Assembly: GCF_001425205.1 (NCBI RefSeq)
Contig: NZ_LMDW01000004.1
Span: 1 to 64,000 of the forward strand
Length of the DNA: 64,000 nt
Source of the DNA: Variovorax sp. Root411
GTDB lineage: Bacteria > Pseudomonadota > Gammaproteobacteria > Burkholderiales > Burkholderiaceae_C
Reading direction: 5' to 3'
Shown: positions 55,103-63,139 of the stretch, one piece after another
How positions within the stretch are numbered: the stretch's first letter is position 1
Layout: every line of letters begins with the position of its first letter
The notes under the pieces: model-generated
Seen by the model: only the letters and a program-made list of their open reading frames with translations
Databases searched by the model: none
Told to the model about the DNA's origin: nothing
Position numbers and translations under genes: made by a program

Positions 55103-55990
55103 TTATTTGGCTTGTGCCGCTAACTTTGCCATCAAGGCTTTGGCGAAAGCGTCGTCCGAGAAGGGCTGCTGGCCGGTGATCAGTTCCCGGTCGACCACGA
55201 CGTTGGGCTGCCAATCTGCGCCGTTCTGAATTGTCGCTCCGGCTGCGGCCAAGGCTACGTCTGGATAGAAGAGGACCTCACCGCCGAGCTGCGCGGCACC
55301 TTCCACCTGCTTCTCTTCGGATGCCGCGAAAACGCTTACCTTGTAGCCAGCATAAGTCCAGCCCTGAGATAGACTCTTGGTCGAGGCGGCGTCACCTGCG
55401 ATGAGGGCAGACTGAAACTTGGCGGCCTGTGGTAACGTGGCCAGAAGTGCGATGGGTCCGTGGCAGATGATCGCTGTAGGCTTCGCGGCCGCGTGGAAGT
55501 TCTTCAGGATAGTGCCGAGAGACTGGTCCTTCAGCAGGTCTTGCATCGGCGCATGGCCGCCCGGAATGAACACAGCTGCATAGCCGCTGGCGCCTTCGGA
55601 CGCGACGGATGCCAGCGTCTTCGGCTTCTTCAATGAGTCAAACTTCGCAACGAAGGAGAGAGCGTCTTCGCGCTTCGCATCATTGCCTCCGAAGTAATTC
55701 TTGTTGTTTGAGTTCGCATCCATCTGAGGCATGTCGCCTTTTGGATTGGCGAACACCGGTGTGTACCCCGCTTCAACGAGCATCCGCAGCGGAACGGCAA
55801 GCTCGTTGAGAAAGTAGCCAGTCCTGTACTGCTTGCCGTCCCGGAGTTCGAGTTCATGGGCGCTCGACATCACTACAAGGATCTTGCCCTTGGAAGCGGT
55901 GGAGGCACCAGCCGGCATGATGCTGGCCGTTGCCGCAAGCGCAATGGACATGAGCCCGGCTTTGAGAGTTTTCATGGTGAAAGTATTCAT
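55103..55990 (-). CDS. DJ-1/PfpI-type class I glutamine amidotransferase-like protein, exported
   Basis: 295 aa. Signal peptide MNTFTMKTLKAGLMSIALAATASI...AGAS. FIPGGHAPMQDL and the nucleophile elbow AIICHGPIALLATLP with Cys are the HchA/DJ-1 signature. Cytosolic homologs act as glyoxalase III/deglycases; export to the periplasm is unusual. Last of a minus-strand set with the OYE and SDR, hinting at electrophile detoxification. Confidence 0.87.
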   Translation of the reverse strand: MNTFTMKTLKAGLMSIALAATASIMPAGASTASKGKILVVMSSAHELELRDGKQYRTGYFLNELAVPLRMLVEAGYTPVFANPKGDMPQMDANSNNKNYFGGNDAKREDALSFVAKFDSLKKPKTLASVASEGASGYAAVFIPGGHAPMQDLLKDQSLGTILKNFHAAAKPTAIICHGPIALLATLPQAAKFQSALIAGDAASTKSLSQGWTYAGYKVSVFAASEEKQVEGAAQLGGEVLFYPDVALAAAGATIQNGADWQPNVVVDRELITGQQPFSDDAFAKALMAKLAAQAK

Positions 55991-56063
55991 GTTGGTCTTT
56001 TGAAGCCGCACGACAGCGGCTTCAGTTCTTGAGGTCGATTGCGTATAGGAGGATGACCGGTGC

Positions 56064-57140
56064 TTAGCCGGCGAGCGTCGGATAGTCTGTGTAGCCCTTG
56101 GCACCGGGCGTGTAGAACGTGTCCGGTGTCGGAGCATTCAAAGGCGCATCCTGGCGCATGCGGTCTACCAGGTCAGGGTTGGCGAGGAACGCCTTGCCCA
56201 TGGCAACCAGGTCCGCTCGCCCTTCGCGCAACGCTTGTTGTGCGCTTGCCTTATTTAGACCGCCGGCAAGGATGAATGGGCCGTCAAACGCAGCTTTGAG
56301 ATCGATCTTCAGCTTCGCCGGGACAACCGGGGCGCCCATTGCCGAGTGGTCCAGCACGTGAACGTACATGAGGCCGAGCTTCGAGAGTTCCTTCACCAGC
56401 AACACGTACTGTTCGTCCACGCCTTCGAACGCGCCGGCGGCGTTGAACACGCCATGGGGCGACAGGCGGATGCCGACGCGTTCGGCGCCGATCTCCTTCA
56501 CCGCAGCACGGGCGACCTCGAGTATCAGCCGGTTGCGCCCTTGGGCCGTGCCGCCGTAGCCATCGGAGCGACGGTTGATATTCCCATTCAGGAATTGCTC
56601 GAGCAAGTAGCCGTTGGCCGCATGCAGTTCGATGCCATCGAAGCCGGCTTCGATAGCAAGACGCGCGGCCGTTGCGTACTCCCCGATAACGACCTGGATG
56701 TCGGCCTCGGCCATGGTGCGCGGCGGTGTGTGCGGCTGGCTGCCTTGCGTATCGGTCCACATCTCGCCAGGGCATGTGTCGGGCGAAGGGCCGAGCACCT
56801 CGCCGCCGGCCGGCAGGTTGGCCTGGTGGGAGACGCGGCCGGTATGCATCAGCTGCACGACGATCTTGCCGCCCTTGGCATGCACTGCGTCCGTCACGAG
56901 CTTCCAGCCTTGCACATGGGCGTCATTGAACAGCCCTGGGATTCGGGCATAGCCCAAGCCGTTGGGAGACGGAGACGTTCCTTCGGTGATGATGAGGCCG
57001 GCGCTCGCACGCTGGCTGTAATAGGTGGCCATGAGGCTGTTGGGCGTGTTGTTGTCAACCGCACGGCTGCGTGTGAGGGGTGACATCACGGCGCGGTTCC
57101 TGAGCGGAATAGCGCGCAAGGAGAAGGAGTCGAAAAGCAT
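56064..57140 (-). CDS. Old Yellow Enzyme-type alkene reductase (NemA-like)
   Basis: 358 aa FMN enzyme reducing activated C=C bonds of enones, nitro compounds or N-ethylmaleimide with NAD(P)H. Starts MLFDSFSLRAIPLRNRAVMSPLTRSRA; LMHTGRVSH, FDGIELHAANGYLLEQFLN (substrate-binding His-Asn pair in HAANGYL) and VGIRLSPHGVF are visible. The start at 57140 is chosen; the extension upstream overlaps the SDR's 3' end. Confidence 0.93.
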   Translation of the reverse strand: MLFDSFSLRAIPLRNRAVMSPLTRSRAVDNNTPNSLMATYYSQRASAGLIITEGTSPSPNGLGYARIPGLFNDAHVQGWKLVTDAVHAKGGKIVVQLMHTGRVSHQANLPAGGEVLGPSPDTCPGEMWTDTQGSQPHTPPRTMAEADIQVVIGEYATAARLAIEAGFDGIELHAANGYLLEQFLNGNINRRSDGYGGTAQGRNRLILEVARAAVKEIGAERVGIRLSPHGVFNAAGAFEGVDEQYVLLVKELSKLGLMYVHVLDHSAMGAPVVPAKLKIDLKAAFDGPFILAGGLNKASAQQALREGRADLVAMGKAFLANPDLVDRMRQDAPLNAPTPDTFYTPGAKGYTDYPTLAG

Positions 57141-57202
57141 GGGCTGTCCTTGGGGCGAATGGAGTACGAGGAAACGAAATAGCAGTGGGTCAACTGGCTG
57201 AC

Positions 57203-58003
57203 TTAACCGATCGCGTAGCGGGGGGCCGGCGTTCCAGCCTGGGTGTTTGCAAAAAGTTCGGTGCGAGCTACCTCGTACTTTTCCCAAAGACCTGCATCGG
57301 CAACTGACGGCCAGGTGATCGTTTCGCCTTGGTCGAAGCCTGCGAGAGCCGCATCGACCATGTTCTCGGTCGTCATCACCGACGCCTTGTTGAGAGCGGA
57401 CAGCGGCACGCCCGAAGCGTCCCAGATTTCCGTTGCTGTCGATGCCGGAAGGACCAGCTGAACCTTAACCCCGGTTTCGGCGAGTTCTTGCTGCAGACCT
57501 CTGGTGTATTGCAAGACGAATGCCTTGGTGCCACTGTAGGTAGCACTGATCGGCAGCGACTGGATGGCCAGGGCGGACGAGATGTTGATGATCAATCCCT
57601 GCTTCCTTGCGACGAACGCGGGTACCACGGCTTGCGTCAGGCGCGTCAGCGCTGTGATGTTGAGGGCAATCTGGGAGGCCACGTCGTCTGCAGGCATCTG
57701 GGCGGCTGGCGCCAAGCGCGCAAGGCCGGCATTGTTCACCAGGAGGCGCACGTCCTTGTTTGTGGACAGAATGGTTTCGATCCGCGCCAGGTCCTGGTCT
57801 TTGGTCAGGTCGGCCACGATCGGTTCGGTTCTGACGCCGTGTGTTTTTGAGATCTGGGCACAAAGGGCTTCCAGGCGATCAGCGCGCCGGGCGACGAGAA
57901 TGAGGTCGTATCCGCGCGCGGCGAGGCGATCCGCATACACGGCTCCGATGCCGGATGAAGCCCCCGTGACAAGGGCGACTTTCTTGGGGCTGGCGTTTTT
58001 CAT
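57203..58003 (-). CDS. Short-chain dehydrogenase/reductase (DltE-like)
   Basis: 266 aa. VTGASSGIGAVYADRLAARG, LVNNAGLARL, and active site INISSALAIQSLPISATYSGTKAF with Ser and YxxxK. NAD(P)-dependent; the substrate is unknown. First gene of a minus-strand set SDR-OYE-DJ-1; a dyad operator lies 19 bp upstream of its start. Confidence 0.9.
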   Translation of the reverse strand: MKNASPKKVALVTGASSGIGAVYADRLAARGYDLILVARRADRLEALCAQISKTHGVRTEPIVADLTKDQDLARIETILSTNKDVRLLVNNAGLARLAPAAQMPADDVASQIALNITALTRLTQAVVPAFVARKQGLIINISSALAIQSLPISATYSGTKAFVLQYTRGLQQELAETGVKVQLVLPASTATEIWDASGVPLSALNKASVMTTENMVDAALAGFDQGETITWPSVADAGLWEKYEVARTELFANTQAGTPAPRYAIG

Positions 58004-58274
58004 TGGCAGGCTTTCGATAAAATTGAGTGCTCAACCAAAAGGTTGAGGGCTCAAATGTACGACTGATGGCCGGGGGGTTGTTGAGGGGCGCACTACTCGA
58101 CCATATGGGGCGTATGGGATTACCGACAATCTTGCCAATGCGGCTCCAGTCTGGTCCGGCCCTATTCGCAGGGCACGTTGTCGACCGGGTCTGCACGAAC
58201 ACAGCAGTGCGCCTCCCGACCCGCAGCTTCCGACGCGTTCTTAGCTGCCTATACGTCGGAGATGGACTACTTGC
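58004..58274. other. Intergenic region with operator dyad
   Basis: 271 bp between the BKACE and SDR genes (both minus). Contains the dyad at 58023-58054; the rest shows open frames without protein character. Confidence 0.5.
58023..58054. promoter_or_regulatory. Large imperfect palindrome before the SDR-OYE-DJ-1 set
   Basis: TTGAGTGCTCAACC-AAAA-GGTTGAGGGCTCAA: a 14-bp dyad with two mismatches around AAAA, itself built from TTGAG/CTCAA half-sites. Resembles operators of TetR- or HxlR-type repressors. No regulator gene of that class is adjacent. Confidence 0.65.
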
Positions 58275-59210
58275 CTAGAAGTTGACTTTGTTCGCACCCT
58301 TCAGGCGCAGCATTTCCCGCGCTTCCTGGGGAGTTGCGATGGCCAGACCCAATTCCTGCAAGATGGCAACGATCTTCGTCACCTGCTCCGCGTTGCTACG
58401 GGCCAGTTGCCCCTTGCCGATGTAGATGCTGTCCTCGAGCCCGACACGCACGTTGCCGCCGTTGATTGCTGATAGGGTCACGAGCGGCATCTGCTGTCGC
58501 CCGGCCGCCAAGACCGACCATCTGTAGTCGGCTCCGAAAAGCTTGTCAGCGATGCGCTTGGAATGGAGGACGTTTTCGGGGTCCGCGCCAATCCCACCCA
58601 GGATTCCGAACACACTCTGAACGAAGAATGGCGGCTTGACGATGCCGCGGTCGGCGAAGTGGGCAAGCGTATAGAGGTGGCCAATGTCGTAACACTCAAA
58701 CTCGAACTTGGTTCCACCAGCGCCAAGCTGGCTGAGGATGCGTTCGATATCTGCAAAAGTGTTTCGGAAGAATCCCGAGCGGGTTCCCTCCAGAAACTTC
58801 GGCTCCCACTCGTGCTTGAATGACTTCGTCTTCTCGATCATGGGGAAGAGCGCGAAGTTTATTGTCCCGAGGTTGAGCGATGCCATCTCGGGTGACAGTT
58901 CCAGGGGCGCCTTGAGGCGGTCCTCCACAGTCATGTCCTGGGAACCGCCGGTAGTAATGTTGATAACCGCTTCGCAACGGCCCTTGATTTGTTCGAGGCA
59001 CTCGAAATACAGCGCCGGATCCGCCGACGGCCGGCCGTCCTTCGGGTCACGCACGTGCAGGTGAAGAATCGCCGCGCCGGCGGCCGCAGCCTCGACAGCA
59101 CTCGTAGCGATCTGAGTTGGCGTAATGGGCAGGTGCGGAGTCATCGATGGCGTGTGAACGCTGCCGGTGACCGCACATGTGACGATGATCTTGGATTGGG
59201 GGGCGGACAT
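58275..59210 (-). CDS. BKACE (beta-keto acid cleavage enzyme, DUF849)
   Basis: 311 aa TIM-barrel zinc enzyme that condenses a beta-keto acid with acetyl-CoA to give acetoacetate and a CoA thioester. IIVTCAVTGSVHTPSMTPHLPITP, HLHVRDPKDGRPS (zinc-binding HxH), INITTGGSQDM and GGNVRVGLEDSIYIGKGQLA are diagnostic. Sequence alone does not tell the keto-acid substrate. Downstream of the tautomerase, same strand. Confidence 0.93.
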   Translation of the reverse strand: MSAPQSKIIVTCAVTGSVHTPSMTPHLPITPTQIATSAVEAAAAGAAILHLHVRDPKDGRPSADPALYFECLEQIKGRCEAVINITTGGSQDMTVEDRLKAPLELSPEMASLNLGTINFALFPMIEKTKSFKHEWEPKFLEGTRSGFFRNTFADIERILSQLGAGGTKFEFECYDIGHLYTLAHFADRGIVKPPFFVQSVFGILGGIGADPENVLHSKRIADKLFGADYRWSVLAAGRQQMPLVTLSAINGGNVRVGLEDSIYIGKGQLARSNAEQVTKIVAILQELGLAIATPQEAREMLRLKGANKVNF

Positions 59211-59237
59211 GGAGCCTACTTGTCGTTGTTGGAAGCT

Positions 59238-59609
59238 TCAGGCGTAAGGTGCCTCAGGCATAGGCTTCCCGCCGCGAACAACGAATTTCCCCTGAAACTC
59301 CTGCACTGCCACTTCGATCTCGTCTTCGCTCTGTTGTGTTATGTCATGCCAGATATCGCTTATCGCTTTGGATAGCTTTTGGATCGCCCCATCAGAACGC
59401 CCGACTCGAATATTGCAGATGATGAGGGTGTCATTGCCGGCCTTGCCTGCCACGTAGCTGCTCTCCGAAGCCAGGTCATCGAAGATGACGCTGATGTGAT
59501 AGAAATCGGATTTGATTGTCTCGTGGACCTTGTCCGTGATGGCAGCGGCCAGCTTGGCCTTGGTGCCCACGTCGAGTCCGGCGCGGGTGTAGCACATGAT
59601 GAGAGGCAT
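59238..59609 (-). CDS. Tautomerase-superfamily protein
   Basis: 123 aa. Begins MPLIMCYTRAGLDVGTKAKLAAAITDK, giving the catalytic N-terminal Pro after Met removal. About twice the length of 4-oxalocrotonate tautomerase subunits, like cis-CaaD, malonate semialdehyde decarboxylase or MIF-type proteins. 27 bp before the BKACE gene, so likely acts on the same keto/enol acid. Confidence 0.85.
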   Translation of the reverse strand: MPLIMCYTRAGLDVGTKAKLAAAITDKVHETIKSDFYHISVIFDDLASESSYVAGKAGNDTLIICNIRVGRSDGAIQKLSKAISDIWHDITQQSEDEIEVAVQEFQGKFVVRGGKPMPEAPYA

Positions 59610-59720
59610 TCGAACTCCTTTTTGGAAGTCCGTAGCGTAGGTTTGAATGTGCAGGGAGTCTTCCGAAGAAGAGTCAAACGTTCGCGGAAGTGACGGCAGC
59701 TGCGGTGGCGTCAGCGCCCG

Positions 59721-60668
59721 TCAGGCGTGCAGGCTCTGGCGGTACTCCGTAGGAGTCACGCCGGTGATACGCCGGAATGTCGTCGAGAAGTGCTGTGCAT
59801 GTGTGAAGCCGCTTTCGAGTGCGACTTCTGTGATGGAAATCGACTGCCGGGCGAGCTTTTGCTTCGCCGACTCGATTCGGCGCGAGAGCACGTAGCGATG
59901 CGGCGTCGTTCCCAAGCTCTCCGAAAATGCCCGTAGGAAATGACGCTTGCTCAGCCCCGCAAGCTTGGACAACTCGTCCAAACTGATGTCGCTTCCGATG
60001 TTTTCCAGGACGTAGTTTTCGACGCGCCGGATGGTCCGTGTGGGCAGACCGCCCTTTGGCGTCCAGGACGCGAGATTGGTGCGGGCGATTCGCGTTACCG
60101 CTGCCAGCGCTTGGAGCGCCCAGCCTTCCGCATAGAGTTGAAAGAGATCGTCGCGATGCTCGGCTTCGCGGCAAATCTCGACCAAACTACGGCGAATAGC
60201 CTCATTATTGAAGCCGACCTTATTGCCGGGCGGCTCAACGCCATGATTGTTCCTGAGAAGGTCCGCATCAAAAAAAACGGCAACGTAGTCGCAGTGCTCG
60301 CTCGAATCGAACTCGGTCCGGATGTCGGCTTCTGGAGCGAAGATCGAGAGTGTCGAGCCGCCTGCAAAATCGCAATCGACGTGGGCACCATCGACACGGC
60401 CATGCATGCGCCGAAAGCCTTCACGATGCCAAAAGAGCGTCATTTCCGGCTGGCAAAATTCCCACTGCACGTGATCGTCCGATTGCTTTCGCCTGAAGAT
60501 CTCGATGCGCGCAATGGACGTCTGGGTGGTCGTCGAAGACACCACCTCACTACTGACCTGACGAATGTAATTGGCTGCTGAGCCTGAGCCCAAGAGAGTC
60601 TCCTGTGCAAGGGTCAGCCAGGAAGGCGAACCTTGGCAAAGGGTATGGTGAGACTGACCTGTCGTCAT
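59721..60668 (-). CDS. AraC-family transcriptional regulator
   Basis: 315 aa. The C-terminal double HTH spans IRRVENYVLENIGSDISLDELSKLAGLSKRHFLRAFSESLGTTPHRYVLSRR...LARQSISITEVALESGFTHAQHFSTTFRR with the terminal GVTPTEYRQ. The N-terminal AraC/CdhR-like ligand domain is degenerate. ATG 60668 chosen. Likely activator of the liv/BKACE genes flanking it. Confidence 0.9.
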   Translation of the reverse strand: MTTGQSHHTLCQGSPSWLTLAQETLLGSGSAANYIRQVSSEVVSSTTTQTSIARIEIFRRKQSDDHVQWEFCQPEMTLFWHREGFRRMHGRVDGAHVDCDFAGGSTLSIFAPEADIRTEFDSSEHCDYVAVFFDADLLRNNHGVEPPGNKVGFNNEAIRRSLVEICREAEHRDDLFQLYAEGWALQALAAVTRIARTNLASWTPKGGLPTRTIRRVENYVLENIGSDISLDELSKLAGLSKRHFLRAFSESLGTTPHRYVLSRRIESAKQKLARQSISITEVALESGFTHAQHFSTTFRRITGVTPTEYRQSLHA

Positions 60669-60703
60669 CAACGTTAGTACCTACGCAGATGAGTAAAAGA
60701 ACG

Positions 60704-61405
60704 TCAGACCGCAAGGTACATCCGCCTGACCTGCTCATTCGCCTTCAATTCTTCCACTGTGCCGGCGAACTGGACCCGCCCCTGGCTCAGCACGTACGTG
60801 TAGTCGGCCAGCCGGGTTGCCAGGGCATAGTTCTGCTCGACGAGGAGAATCGGAATCTGCTCCCGCTTGACTTGATGGAGCACGGCTTCGAGGCGCTCGA
60901 CAATCACCGGCGCCAATCCTTCACTCGGCTCATCAAGGATTAGCAGGTCAGGACCTGTCACCAGCGCGCGAGCAACGGCGAGCATCTGCTGTTCCCCACC
61001 AGACAGCTGCCCTCCGGCGCTGGAGCGCCGTTCCGCCAAGCGCGGGAACAATTCGAACGCATAGTCAACAGGCCGTCGTTTGTTGCGGCCACGTGCTGCT
61101 GCATACGCCATATGGAGATGCTCGAGCACGGTAACCGAAGCAAAAATTCCTCGATTCTCCGGAACATAGGCAATGCCGCGCTTGATGATGGCGTGCGTCG
61201 GCAGTGCGCCGACATCCTGCCCGTTCAGAACGATTCGCCCTCGGCGGCAGGGGGTGAGCCCAACGATGGACCGCAACGTAGTGGATTTTCCCGCTCCATT
61301 TCGCCCCAGAACGGCCACGCATTGCGACTCCTTCACCTGCAGGTCTATGCCCTGCAGGATATGGCTGTCTCCGTAGTAGGTATGAAGCTGTTGCAGCTCA
61401 AGCAT
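60704..61405 (-). CDS. livF: Branched-chain-type ABC transporter ATP-binding protein LivF
   Basis: 233 aa. Walker A GRNGAGKST, signature LSGGEQQMLA, Walker B LLILDEPSEGLAP, and the LVEQNYALA H-loop equivalent (Gln-Asn in LivF, normal). ATG 61405 chosen for TGGGG at seven bases; ATG 61411 alternative. Overlaps livG. Liv symbol by family; the transported substrate is not proven. Confidence 0.92.
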   Translation of the reverse strand: MLELQQLHTYYGDSHILQGIDLQVKESQCVAVLGRNGAGKSTTLRSIVGLTPCRRGRIVLNGQDVGALPTHAIIKRGIAYVPENRGIFASVTVLEHLHMAYAAARGRNKRRPVDYAFELFPRLAERRSSAGGQLSGGEQQMLAVARALVTGPDLLILDEPSEGLAPVIVERLEAVLHQVKREQIPILLVEQNYALATRLADYTYVLSQGRVQFAGTVEELKANEQVRRMYLAV

Positions 61406-62141
61406 GACCATGCCCCAGGTAAGCCTCGACCACAAGTGGATCCTTTTTGATTTCATCCGGTGTGCCGGTAGCCAGGACCTTTCCGTAGCTAAGCACGGTC
61501 ACGATGTCGCACACTGCAAAAACCACGTCCATGTCGTGATCCACCAGAACCATGGTCAGCTCGCGCGGCAGGCTTTGAAGCAGCGAGATCAGCTGCGCCC
61601 GCTCGGTCGGCGAGGTCCCGGCTGCCGGTTCATCCATCAACAAGATTCGGGGCTTGCTGCACAGTGCGATCGCGACTTCCAGTTGGCGCTTCTGGCCATA
61701 GGAGAGTTCCTTCACCTTGCGGTGGAACACATCGTCCAGCCGCATCATGCGGCCGGCCTCCGCGGCACGCGCCAGCACGTCCTTGTGGCTCGCGGTGCTC
61801 GAAAACATCGCCGTCCGGGAGGGGTGAAGCGCCTGGGCAGCAACTCGCAGATTTTCCAGAACGGTGACGTTCTCGAAGAGTGCATTTTTTTGGAATGAAC
61901 GCGCGACCCCGTGCCGCGCAAGTTCGTCGGGCCGGGCGTGTTTCGGCGCGCCCTCGACCACGATGTCTCCCGAGGTGGGTTTGTCCCATCCAGTGATCAA
62001 GTTGAACAGCGTCGTTTTGCCTGCCCCATTGGGACCGATGAGCGCATGGCGGCCACCTCGCTTCACGGTGAGGCTCAGGTCTTTGAGGACCTCGAAGGAG
62101 CCGAAGCACTTACGCAAATTCTTGACTTCGAGTGCGTTCAT
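61398..62141 (-). CDS. livG: Branched-chain-type ABC transporter ATP-binding protein LivG
   Basis: 247 aa. Walker A GPNGAGKTTL, LSYGQKRQLEVAIAL (signature), Walker B LLMDEPAAG, and VLVDHDMDVVF with switch His. Overlaps livM by four bases and livF by eight. Second ATPase of the importer. Confidence 0.93.
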   Translation of the reverse strand: MNALEVKNLRKCFGSFEVLKDLSLTVKRGGRHALIGPNGAGKTTLFNLITGWDKPTSGDIVVEGAPKHARPDELARHGVARSFQKNALFENVTVLENLRVAAQALHPSRTAMFSSTASHKDVLARAAEAGRMMRLDDVFHRKVKELSYGQKRQLEVAIALCSKPRILLMDEPAAGTSPTERAQLISLLQSLPRELTMVLVDHDMDVVFAVCDIVTVLSYGKVLATGTPDEIKKDPLVVEAYLGHGHA

Positions 62142-63139
62142 TTCGCCCGCCCCTTCAGAAGGTTCTCAAAGGCTCCGACGACACCGCCGCGGAAAAAGCC
62201 AACGACGATCATGAAGAAGATCCCGAAGAAGAGAAGATATTCCTCCGTGATCATGCTCAACGCCTGTTTGACGAGCACAAACACACCGGCACCGACCAGT
62301 GGCCCGAGGATCGTCCCTACTCCGCCAATGATCACGAGCAGGACGCCTTCCCCACTCATTTGCCAGGTCATCGAATCCGGGCTGATGAAGTACGTGTATT
62401 GCGCCTGGAGAATTCCTGCGACCGAGGCGAGCAAGGCCGACATGATGAACGCACCCACCTTGTACCAGCCGACCGCATAGCCCATGGAGACGGTACGGCG
62501 CTCGTTCTCGCGAATGCCTACAAGCACAGTCCCGACTGGTGACGTCACGATCCGCCAGAACAGCAGCAGGCAGAGCCCGAACACGACCATCGTGTAGCAA
62601 TAGAAGCCCACGGGAGATGCGCTGTCCACGCCGAACCACCCGAGGTCCGGGCGAGGAATGCCGGACATGCCGTCGGAGCGGTTTGTCCACGGCAGTTTGA
62701 TCGCGGCACCGTACATCATCTGCGAGAACGCCAGCGTGATCAGCAGAAACTGAACACCCTTCGTGCGAGTGCAGATCGCCCCAATGATCGCAGAGACCAA
62801 TGCCACCGCGACCAAAGTGACGATCACGGAAACCCAGAGCGGCGCTTTCAGCAAGGTGCATCCGATGCCGATTCCATACCCCCCCAAGCCAAAGAACATG
62901 GCGTGTCCAAGCGACACCATGCCGGTATAGCCAATCAGCAGGTTGAGCCCCAGCGCAAACACCGCGGCGATGACGATCTCCGTGGCCAGGGTGATGTAAT
63001 AACCACCAGCAGCGAGTGGCGCCGCTGCCAGGCAGATCCCAAAAGCGGCGAGTCCGTACCAAATCGCTTGGCTCTTCTTGCCCACCGAGGTGTTCCCGCT
63101 GCCATTGACTGCAGTGTTCAAAGTAGCTTCTGCCATCAT
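62138..63139 (-). CDS. livM: Branched-chain-type ABC transporter permease LivM
   Basis: 333 aa with about ten hydrophobic helices; LNLLIGYTGMVSLGHAMFFGLGGYG is the LivM signature and GVGTILGPLVGAGVFVL marks the C-terminal part. Overlaps livH by four bases and livG by four. Confidence 0.93.
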   Translation of the reverse strand: MMAEATLNTAVNGSGNTSVGKKSQAIWYGLAAFGICLAAAPLAAGGYYITLATEIVIAAVFALGLNLLIGYTGMVSLGHAMFFGLGGYGIGIGCTLLKAPLWVSVIVTLVAVALVSAIIGAICTRTKGVQFLLITLAFSQMMYGAAIKLPWTNRSDGMSGIPRPDLGWFGVDSASPVGFYCYTMVVFGLCLLLFWRIVTSPVGTVLVGIRENERRTVSMGYAVGWYKVGAFIMSALLASVAGILQAQYTYFISPDSMTWQMSGEGVLLVIIGGVGTILGPLVGAGVFVLVKQALSMITEEYLLFFGIFFMIVVGFFRGGVVGAFENLLKGRAK

